Assembly (NCBI GenBank): GCA_963170055.1
Contig: CAUJGJ010000263.1
Span: forward strand, 1,473,900-1,533,899
Direction of reading: 5' to 3'
DNA: 60,000 nt
From: Halisarca cf. caerulea
Lineage: Eukaryota > Porifera > Demospongiae > Chondrillida > Halisarcidae
Positions 44,621 through 60,000 of the stretch are shown here, in pieces; the first letter of the stretch is position 1, and each line of letters opens with the position of its first letter. The translations under genes were made by a program, and so were the position numbers. The notes beneath the pieces were generated by a model, which saw only the letters and a list, made by a program, of their open reading frames with translations, searched no databases and had not been told where the DNA came from.

Positions 44621-47600
44621 CACTATTGGACAAAGTGAGATACATATTTACTGCTTGTGTCATTCCAAAGGGTCAGAGACATTGTGTGTGGGGGGGTGCT
44701 GGGCTAGTTGCTAGTGTGTGGGGGTTGGGGGGGGGGCTGGGCTAGTTGTTGTGGGGGGGGGGGGGGGGGGGGGGCTAGTTGCTAGTGTTGCTGTTTGTTG
44801 CTTTAGAAATTCTGTGAGGTTCACTTCTACCCAAGTGGAAGCAATCCACTCTGGGATGCAGTCCGGTCTCACCCTCATTGTTGGACCACCTGGTACGGGG
44901 AAGACGGATGTGGCAGTGCAGATCATATCCAACCTCTACCACAACTTCCCTGATCAGAGGATTCTCCTTGTTACACACTCCAACCAGGTGGGTGTGGTCA
45001 GGAGGTGTGGTCAGTGTGTGGTGCTGTCAGGGTATAGTCAGTGGGTGTGGTCAGTGAGAGGGTGTGTAATTGGGTGGGTGTGATCAATGGGAGAATGTAA
45101 GTAATAACATGTTTTGGATGTTATCGTGCAATTGAATGTCCTCTGTCCTCTGTCCTTTGTCCCAGGCACTCAACCAACTGTTTGAGAAGATCATGGCTTT
45201 GGACATTGACGAGCGACATCTTCTTCGTCTGGGACATGGGGAGGAAGAACTGGCAACCGACAAGGACTTTAGCAGGTGGGTGTGGCCATTACGTGCCTCC
45301 ATTGGGTATGTTCAGTGAGTGTGGATGGCCCCCTCCTCCAGATATGGTCGTGTTAACTTCATTCTGTCCCTACGACTGCGACTCCTGAAGGAAGTGGAGA
45401 GGTTGCAGCACAGTCTTGGAGTAGCCGGAGACGTTGCCTATACCTGTGAGACAGCTGGACACTTCTTCCTCTATCAAGTCAGTTGCCTAGCAACAACATC
45501 AGCTGCCAATGTGTACTCAGTTTGGTCTCCAGCTGATTTAAACAGTCCCCTCTTCACCTTACCCTCCCTCTACACATCACACACCATGCTACTCGTCACA
45601 CACCGTGCCACTCGCCACACACCCTACACACTCACCACATACCCTCCACACTCACCACACACCCTCCACACTCACCACACACCCTCCACACTCACCTCAT
45701 ACCCTACACACTCACCACACACCCTGCACATTCACCACACACCCTGCACATTCACCACACACCCTCCGCACTCACCACACACCCTCCACACTCACCACAC
45801 ACCCTCCACACTCACCTCACACCCTACACACTCACCTCATACCCTCCACACTCACCACACACCCTCCACACTCACCACACACCCTCCACACTCACCACAC
45901 ACCCTCCACACTCACCAAACACCCTCCACTCTTATGTAGATTGTTTCAAGATGGGAGGAGTTTATTAGCAAAGTAAAACCACTAGTTGGCAAAGTGAGTT
46001 GCCACACACATCCTGCGTATGTATGCTGGCCGAGTGAATGCTGGCCTAGTGTATGCTGGCCTAGTGTATGCTGGCCTAGTGAATGCTGGCCGAGTGTATG
46101 CTGGCCAAGTGAATGCTGGCCGAGTGGATGCTGGCCGAGTGAATGCTGGCCGAATGAATGTTGGCCTAGTGTATGCTGGCCTAGTGAATGCTGGCCTAGT
46201 GAATGCTGGCCGAGTGAATGCTGGCTGAGTGTATGCTGGCCTAGTGAATGCTGGCCTAGTGAATGCTGGCCAAGTGAATGCTGGCCAAGTGAATGCTGGC
46301 CTAGTGTATGCTGGCCAAGTGAATGCTGGCCAAGTGAATGCTGGCCAAGTGAATGCTGGCCAAGTGAATGCTGGCCGAGTGAATGCTGGCCTAGTGTATG
46401 CTGGCCTAGTGAATGCTGGCCTAGTGAATGCTGGCCGAGTGAATGCTGGCCGAGTGTATGCTGGCCGTGTATGTATGCTGGCCTAGTGAATGCTGGCCTA
46501 GTGAATGCTGGCCGAGTGAATGCTGGCCAAGTGTATGCTGGCCTAGTGAATGCTGGCCTAGTGAATGCTGGCCAAGTGAATGCTGGCCTAGTGTATGCTG
46601 GCTGAGTGTATGCTGGCCAAGTGAATGCTGGCCAAGTGAATGCTGGCCAAGTGAATGCTGGCCAAGTGAATGCTGGCCGAGTGAATGCTGGCCAAGTGAA
46701 TGCTGGCCTAGTGTATGCTGGCTGAGTGTATGCTGGCCAAGTGAATGCTGGCCAAGTGAATGCTGGCCAAGTGAATGCTGGCCAAGTGAATGCTGGCCGA
46801 GTGAATGCTGGCCTAGTGTATGCTGGCCTAGTGAATGCTGGCCTAGTGAATGCTGGCCGAGTGAATGCTGGCCGAGTGTATGCTGGCCTAGTGAATGCTG
46901 GCCGAGTGAATGCTGGCCAAGTGTATGCTGGCCTAGTGAATGCTGGCCTAGTGAATGCTGGCCAAGTGAATGCTGGCCTAGTGTATGCTGGCTGAGTGTA
47001 TGCTGGCCAAGTGAATGCTGGCCAAGTGAATGCTGGCCAAGTGAATGCTGGCCAAGTGAATGCTGGCCAAGTGAATGCTGGCCAAGTGAATGCTGGCCTA
47101 GTGTATGCTGGCCTAGTGTATGCTGGCCTAGTGAATGCTGGCCGAGTGTATGCTGGCTGAGTGTATGCTGGCCTAGTGAATGCTGGCCGAGTGTATGCTG
47201 GCTGAGTGTATGCTGGCCTAGTGAATGCTGGCCTAGTGTATGCTGGCTGAGTGAATGCTGGCCTAGTGAATGCTGGCCTAGTGTATGCTGGCTGAGTGAA
47301 TGCTGGCCAAGTGAATGCTGGCTGAGTGAATGCTGGCCTAGTGTATGCTGGCCTAGTGAATGCTGGCCTAGTGAATGCTGGCCGAGTGAATGCTGGCCGA
47401 GTGTATGCTGGCCTAGTGAATGCTGGCCGAGTGAATGCTGGCCAAGTGTATGCTGGCCTAGTGAATGCTGGCCTAGTGAATGCTGGCCAAGTGAATGCTG
47501 GCCTAGTGTATGCTGGCTGAGTGTATGCTGGCCAAGTGAATGCTGGCCAAGTGAATGCTGGCCAAGTGAATGCTGGCCAAGTGAATGCTGGCCAAGTGTA

Positions 47601-48153
47601 TGCTGGCCTAGTGAATGCTGGCCGAGTGTATGCTGGCTGAGTGTATGCTGGCCTAGTGAATGCTGGCCGAGTGTATGCTGGCTGAGTGTATGCTGGCCTA
47701 GTGAATGCTGGCCTAGTGTATGCTGGCTGAGTGTATGCTGGCCTAGTGAATGCTGGCCGAGTGAATGCTGGCCAAGTGAATGCTGGCCAAGTGAATGCTG
47801 GCCAAGTGAATGCTGGCCAAGTGAATGCTGGCTGAGTGTATGCTGGCCTAGTGAATGCTGGCCTAGTGTATGCTGGCCTAGTGTATGCTGGCCTAGTGAA
47901 TGCTGGCCTAGTGAATGCTGGCCGTGTATGTATGCTGGCCTAGTGAATGCTGGCCGAGTGTATGCTGGCCTAGTGAATGCTGGCCGTGTATGTATGCAGG
48001 GTGTGTACATGAATATGTCTGACCTCCACAGGCAGAGGGAGTGGCCACCATTAGTGCCCATTTTCCGTTTCATGAGTTTTTTTCAAATGCTCCTCAACCT
48101 GTCTTCAAGGGTGAGACCTTTGCTCAGGACATGGACATAGCGGAGGTCTGTGT

Positions 48154-48208
<55 letters not shown>

Positions 48209-48863
48209 GATGTAGTGTGTGGACCACTTGGTCGTGGACTACCAGTAATCAACTTGGACACCCCCACTATCTTCAGATTATACATCCACCATTTTCTGTA
48301 GACACACCCATCGTCTTCTGTAGACACACCCACCTTCATCTGTAGACACCCACCATCATCTGTAGACACACCCACCTTCATCCGTAGACACACCCACCAT
48401 CTTCTGTAGACACATCCACCTTCATCTGTAGACACACCCACCTTCATCCGTAGACACACCCACCATCTTCTGTAGACACACCCACCGTCATCTGTAGACA
48501 CACCCACCTTCATCCGTAGACACACCCACCATCTTCTGTAGACACACCCACCATCTTCTGTAGACACACCCATAATCTTCTGTAGACACACCCACCTTCA
48601 TCTGTAGACACACCCACCATCTTCTGTAGGCACACCAACCATCATTGGTAGATGCACCCACCATCATCTTAGTTCATTCTCCATACAGGGCTGCTATCGT
48701 CACATCAGTCGGATCTTCAAACAGCTTGAGGAATTCAGAGCGTTTGAACTGCTTCGGTCCAGTTATGACCGGACCAACTACTTGCTGATCAAAGAGGCCA
48801 AGATTATAGCAATGACGTGCACTCATGCTGCACTGAAGAGAAAGGACCTTGTGGACCTTGCCT

Positions 48864-48939
<76 letters not shown>

Positions 48940-51158
48940 GCACGTGTGTACAGTTACCTCAATGTACCCTACCACGTGATCACTCCATGAAACACACGCA
49001 TGCATGCTCACATTGTGTTCTAATACACCCACATCATGTGATGACACACCCACATCATGTGATGACACACTCATGTAACAACACCCACATCATGTGGTGA
49101 CACACCCACATCATGTGATGACACACTCATGTAACAACACCCACATCTTCATTGCTGCAGTATGACAGTGTGATTATGGAGGAGTCAGCTCAGATTTTGG
49201 AAGTGGAGACGTTCATTCCAATGATGCTACAGAAACCTCAGGATGGACACTGTCGGCTGAAAAGAGTCATTATGATAGGAGACCACCATCAGGTTAGTAC
49301 AGAACTAGTCTAGCCACTAGCCCCATCCTCCTCTCAGGTTAGTACTAGTCTAGCCACTAGCCCCATCCTCCTCTCAGGTTAGTACTAGTCTAGCCACTAG
49401 CCCCCTCCTCCTCTCAGGTTAGTACTAGTCGGGACACTAGCTTCGTCCTTCTCTCCTCTGTTTGTGTGTTCTCTGCAATAGCATGTCCATTGTGAAGATG
49501 GCTGCCATCAGTGTTCTGTTTATGTACCTGCAGCTACACTCAATTGTCACCCTCCCACCTGCACTCAATTGTCACCCTCCCACCTACACTCAATTGTCAC
49601 CCTCCCACCTACACTCAATTGTCACCCTCCCACCTACACTTAATTGTCACCCTCCCACCTACACTCAATTGTCACCCTCCCACCTACACTCAACTGTCAC
49701 CCTCCCACCTACACTCAATTGTCACCCTCCCACCTGCACTCAATTGTCACCCTCCCACCTACACTCAATTGTCACCCTCCCACCTACACTCAATTGTCAC
49801 CCTCCCACCTACACTTAATTGTCACCCTCCCACCTACACTCAATTGTCACCCTCCCACCTACACTCAATTGTCACCCTCCCACCTGCACTCTCACACTTC
49901 TCATCCTCACACCTTACAGCTACCTCCAGTCATTCAGAACATGGCATTTCAGAAGTACTCTAACATGGAGCAGTCTATGTTCACAAGGTTTGTTCGACTG
50001 GGAGTGCCCACCATCCAGTTGGATGCCCAGGGTCGCGCTCGACCCTCACTGTGTGAGCTCTACCAGTGGAGGTACCAGAACCTCGGCAACTTGCCGCATG
50101 TTGTACAGGAGAGGGAGTTTCAGCTTGCCAATCCTGGCTTCTTCTACGACTACCAGCTTGTGAATGTTGAGGATTTCAATGGTGTAGGGGAGACAGAACC
50201 TAATCCACACTTCTACCAAGTGAGACTACTTTCACTGTGATGTCATGTGACATCATTTGATGTAGGCATGTCATATCGTGTAGGATATCTGTCCTGTCAT
50301 GTGACATCATGTGATGTACGGAATGTCTTGTCACATGACATCATGTGATGTACAGAGTGTCTTGTCACTTGATATAATGTGATGTAGAGTGTCTGCCAAG
50401 TCATGTTGAAATATTTGCAATGTCTGTCACATGACATCATGTGACTTACTGCCACATAATGCCTCTCTCACAATTATTTTGTGATGCAGAACCTTGGAGA
50501 GGCGGAGTTTGTGGTTGCATTGTACATGTACATGAGATTACAGGGTTATCCTCCTGAGAAGATTACTATACTGACAACATACAATGGACAAAAGCACCTG
50601 ATAAGAGACGTCCTGAACAAGCGCTGTGCAAGGAACCCTGTGTTTGGGCTTCCTTCAATGGTGAGATAGACAAAGAGAGAGAGAGAGAGCATGAACAATT
50701 GTCTACCTCACTCAAATACTATGTTTAACAATCATTTCCTCTGCTTAGGTTACCACTGTGGATCGCTTTCAAGGACAGCAGAATGATTATATTCTCTTGT
50801 CCCTTGTACGAACCAAGTTAGTGGGTCATCTTCGAGATGTACGTCGTCTTGTTGTGGCCATGTCTCGAGCCAGACTTGGTCTCTACATCTTTGGACGTGT
50901 TTCTCTCTTCAAGAGGTGCCATGAGCTGCAGCCTGCTTTCAACATTGTGAGTGGAGTGTGTATTGTGTGGGTTTAAGTGCTGGTGTGTGTGCGAGTGCTG
51001 GTGTGTGTGTGGGATGTGTGTGTGAGTGCGTGTGTGCGTGTATGTGTGTGTGTGCGGGTGTGTGTGTGTGTGTGTGAGTGTGTGTGTGCGTGTGAGTGTA
51101 TGTGTGTGTGTGAATGCGCGTGTGTGTGTGTGTGTGTGAGTGTATGTGTGTGGGTGTA

Positions 51159-51189
<31 letters not shown>

Positions 51190-51615
51190 CGGGTGTGTGT
51201 AAGTGTGTATGTGTGTGTGTATGTATGTGTGTGTGTGTATGTGTGTGTAGGTGTGTGGGTGTAGTGCTGGTATGTGGAATAAGCTAGTGCTATTGTGTGG
51301 AGCTGGTGTGTTCTGTTTGGCATAAGTTGTTATGTCTGTCTCTGTAGCTGATGAGACGCCCTCTTTTCCTACACCTTGCTCCTTTTGAGACGTTTCCTTC
51401 CTCGCGACATGTGAGTCTGATGTGGTGGGAGGCATATCACATATGAGTCCTGCTACCGTATCTTGTGTGTGCAGGTGGACACACCCACAGGGGGACCGCC
51501 CCTTGTGATTGAGAGCATGACACATTTGGCTAAGCTGACATATGAAGAGTATAACATCCGTGTGGCCGCTTTGCATCAAGTGAAGGTGTGTGTGTGTGTG
51601 TGTGTGTACATGTGT

Positions 51616-51701
<86 letters not shown>

Positions 51702-51758
51702 ATGTGTGTGTACATGTGTGTGTGTGTGTGTACATGTGTGTGTACATGTGTGTGTGTG

Positions 51759-51819
<61 letters not shown>

Positions 51820-51828
51820 ATGTGTGTG

Positions 51829-51863
<35 letters not shown>

Positions 51864-52399
51864 ATGTGTGCATGTGTGCTGCATGCATGGCCTCACATGC
51901 TCATGTGTGTATGTAACGTCTGTGCTGGACTTGGTATGCACATAGCATCACATGTAGGGATATTCAGGTACTGTATGTAGACTGTACCACCATTCGTTGT
52001 ACCCTAACTGAATTTGTGTGTACATTTGTTTGCTGTTGTCTGCAGAGACTGGTAGCTCCGCCTGTTCAGTACACACGGAAGCAAACTGAACAAGAAACTC
52101 GTGATGAGGGCTCAGGACAAGAGGAGAAGGCAAGTGAGGATGACAAGGAGAAGGTAAGTGAGGATGACAAGGAGAAGGCAAATGAGGACGACAAGGAAAC
52201 ACCAATGGAGAGTGAACCAGGAGAGTTTGACAATCTCCTGGGTGACCAAGATGGAGGAGATTCCAAGAGGAAACATGATCCAACCATACCAGCTGAAATC
52301 ATGGAAGAGATTGAGGAAGGCAAGACAGAGGAAAACCCTGAGTTTGACGATAATAATGAGGGAGGTGTGGCCAGCTCAGATGAAGAAGTTGTCAGTTGA
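37381..52399 (+). CDS. AQR: AQR/aquarius, intron-binding spliceosomal SF1 RNA helicase
   Basis: Spliceosomal helicase (IBP160) that binds introns upstream of the branch site. I traced 36 in-phase exons, about 1,523 residues (human 1,485): 37381-37423, 37601-37656, 37771-37848, 38552-38617, 39334-39531, 39862-39933, 40030-40089, 40257-40325, 40399-40499, 40591-40732, 40891-41059, 41256-41421, 41555-41714, 41802-41943, 42284-42332, 42471-42522, 42750-42876, 43024-43118, 43262-43441, 43666-43725, 44055-44164, 44227-44317, 44383-44564, 44807-44987, 45166-45275, 45342-45477, 45940-45993, 48032-48145, 48689-48868, 49161-49292, 49920-50219, 50490-50660, 50749-50946, 51348-51410, 51475-51585, 52046-52399. 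[12 protein letters not shown] marks the N-terminal fold. The helicase core has Walker A GPPGTGKT (about residue 850), [33 protein letters not shown] and [13 protein letters not shown]. The acidic tail carries three SEDDKEK-like repeats. Exons 1-4 are poorly conserved, so the true start is uncertain. Confidence -1.
37868..38290. repeat. Minisatellite, 30-bp units
   Basis: Fourteen almost identical units (TCCATCTAGCATGCTACATC core) in AQR intron 3, starting about 20 bp after the donor. The unit is a multiple of three and gives spurious open frames. Confidence -1.
38757..39063. repeat. GTTGGTGGT/GATGGTGGT tandem array
   Basis: G/T-rich triplet-based repeats in AQR intron 4, GU-rich in the transcript. 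Confidence -1.
39530..39725. repeat. Minisatellite built from an AQR 5' splice site
   Basis: About six units of GAGGTGAGTGTGAGAGTGGA type. The true donor of exon 39334-39531 is the first copy. Confidence -1.
40753..40818. repeat. (CA)n microsatellite in AQR intron 10
   Basis: About 33 CA units shortly after the donor of exon 40591-40732. Confidence -1.
42110..42222. repeat. (TG)n tract in AQR intron 14
   Basis: Interrupted TG/CG run, followed by a tandem ACATGCATG segment before exon 42284-42332. Confidence -1.
42330..42442. repeat. Tandem array carrying copies of an AQR 5' splice site
   Basis: Three units of about 36 bp beginning GGTGAGATTGTGTGGGTGGG. The first contains the donor of exon 42284-42332. 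Confidence -1.
43442..43615. repeat. (TG)n at donor, followed by (CA)n, AQR intron 19
   Basis: The TG run begins at the donor base itself (43442). A separate CA run with CGCGCG core lies at 43558-43613, so the transcript could fold GU against CA. Confidence -1.
43730..44035. repeat. Pyrimidine-rich minisatellite, AQR intron 20
   Basis: About eleven units of 28 bp (CCACCATCCACACAACCCTC). It runs to within 20 bp of the acceptor of exon 44055-44164. Confidence -1.
44565..44618. repeat. (TG)n starting at the donor of AQR exon 23
   Basis: About 27 TG units beginning with the splice donor itself. Confidence -1.
44687..44775. repeat. Tandem poly-G units before the AQR Walker A exon
   Basis: Three units of GGGCTAGTTG with G runs of 7, 10 and 22. 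The last run is 44753-44774, 32 nt before the acceptor of exon 44807-44987. Confidence -1.
45590..45932. repeat. Minisatellite, 20-bp ACACCCTCCACACTCACCAC units
   Basis: About seventeen units filling AQR intron 26 up to its acceptor. Confidence -1.
46015..47998. repeat. About 2-kb minisatellite of 15-bp units in AQR intron 27
   Basis: Roughly 131 units of GAATGCTGGCCAAGT type varying at two sites: GAATG or GTATG, and CCAAG, CCGAG, CCTAG or CTGAG. Higher-order blocks recur (see findings). Because 15 is a multiple of three, long open frames appear on both strands. It is intronic and spliced out. Confidence -1.
48150..48206. repeat. (TG)n at the donor of AQR exon 28
   Basis: Begins four nt after the splice site (GTCTGTGTGTGTATG). 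Confidence -1.
48293..48665. repeat. Minisatellite, about 20-bp CTTCTGTAGACACACCCACC units
   Basis: About eighteen units. Each contains a CTGTAG or CCGTAG that resembles a 3' splice site. It fills AQR intron 28 to within 25 bp of the acceptor. Confidence -1.
48869..48938. repeat. (TG)n starting at the donor of AQR exon 29
   Basis: About 35 TG units, the donor being the first. Confidence -1.
49293..49450. repeat. 40-bp tandem units each carrying abutted 3' and 5' splice-site-like sequences
   Basis: Units TCCTCCTCTCAGGTTAGTAC at 40-bp spacing directly after AQR exon 30. AG/GT junctions fall at 49337, 49377 and 49417. Confidence -1.
49545..49890. repeat. Minisatellite, 25-bp CACCCTCCCACCTACACTCA units
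   Basis: About fourteen units of high identity in AQR intron 30, ending 30 bp before the acceptor. Confidence -1.
50235..50450. repeat. Degenerate GTCATGTGACATCATGTGAT repeats
   Basis: Four to five units in AQR intron 31, containing many self-complementary CATGTGACATCATG words. Confidence -1.
50965..51265. repeat. GT-rich tract in AQR intron 33
   Basis: Interrupted (TG)n/GAGTG array starting near the donor of exon 50749-50946. Confidence -1.
51586..51862. repeat. (TG)n with TACATG interruptions at the donor of AQR exon 35
   Basis: About 275 bp. The donor is the first GT, and TACATGTG interruptions recur. Confidence -1.
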
Positions 52400-52544
52400 T
52401 TGCAACTTTTACTCTATCATTTCTAATACCACAGTCTACTAACATAATAATATTATACCAAATTAAGTAATGATTGTTAATAATTATCATGTATTAAAGT
52501 AAACGGTCACATGTATGTATGTGCAGGTTTAGGAGTCTCTACCC

Positions 52545-59661
<7,117 letters not shown>

Positions 59662-60000
59662 TGTTGAACACTGAACGCCTTGTAGCTAAAATTTAACTAA
59701 TTGAGTGCACATCGGGGATCGAATCCCCGTTTCGATTCCAGCTGCCCCTACAGTACTAGTGGATCAATGATTCATGGACTATCTATACTCCTGCTTGCCG
59801 CTAGCGAAAATACTAGCGCGGACGGGAAAGGACGTGTACATCCAATAGGTGACTGTACAGTTGATGATGAGTGAAAATTGGCAATCTGATATACTCCTGC
59901 AGTGCACTCTTGTCAGCAACTCCTGCAGTATAAGTTGCATTAGCCTTGTGTACACATGAGCATCTGTGCATGAAGCTGTCATAATGTACTTGACAATGCT
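59662..60000. other. Upstream region of the hydantoinase/DUF917 gene
   Basis: No gene or ORF of note. It contains a perfect hairpin CGGGGAT/ATCCCCG at about 59713-59729 that mimics a tRNA T-arm but lacks the rest of a tRNA. Confidence -1.

Noticed and set aside
46421..48140. Open frames of about 550-565 codons on both strands (GQHSL and CWPSE repeats)
   Set aside because: The 15-bp unit is a multiple of three and free of stops in some frames. The array lies between AQR exons 27 and 28, both phase 0, so it is intronic.
59705..59760. tRNA-like T-arm (CGGGG-ATTCGAT-CCCCG)
   Set aside because: No matching acceptor, D or anticodon arms on either strand. At most a tRNA-derived fragment.

Overview
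This is a eukaryotic, almost certainly metazoan, nuclear window. It holds ten protein-coding genes. Nine carry spliceosomal introns with GT..AG ends, and ZW10 is a single uninterrupted reading frame. The gene set includes the Bardet-Biedl protein TTC8/BBS8 and the animal ciliary protein DZANK1, so the organism is a ciliated animal. A countin-like saposin protein, a hydantoinase/DUF917 fusion, very short intergenic gaps and dense simple repeats suggest a non-bilaterian such as a demosponge. That lineage call is inference. I assigned genes by recognising family sequences from memory and by walking exon by exon with splice phase checked; no search was run.

Layout from left to right: HEATR1/UTP10 (minus, 3' part off the left edge), a secreted countin-like saposin protein (plus), TTC8/BBS8 (plus), TRMT112 (minus), an unidentified 78-residue one-pass membrane protein (plus), ZW10 (minus), DZANK1 (plus), ERG28 (minus), AQR/aquarius (plus, 36 exons, complete), and a hydantoinase-A/DUF917 fusion (minus, 15 exons, complete). 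From TTC8 onward strands alternate strictly. Head-to-head pairs share upstream regions of 66 to 144 bp (TRMT112 with the small membrane protein, ZW10 with DZANK1, ERG28 with AQR). Tail-to-tail pairs are separated by 24 to 176 bp. The functions are unrelated housekeeping roles (ribosome biogenesis, tRNA/rRNA methylation cofactor, vesicle tethering and checkpoint, sterol synthesis, splicing) plus two cilium genes, so compactness rather than a pathway explains the clustering.

Most of the remaining DNA is intron filled with repeats: long (TG)n/(CA)n runs, at least fifteen minisatellites (one about 2 kb of 15-bp units inside AQR), foldback elements and short DNA transposons with CAGTGGAACCTC-like ends and TA target sites. 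The most striking pattern is where the repeats sit. GT-rich arrays start at or just after 5' splice sites, usually in the orientation that gives GU in the transcript, while pyrimidine-rich arrays abut 3' splice sites. Some arrays are multiplied splice sites themselves. A tandem duplication breaks the frame of one DZANK1 zinc-ribbon exon. A 60-bp palindrome in the HEATR1 upstream region has duplicated an E-box.
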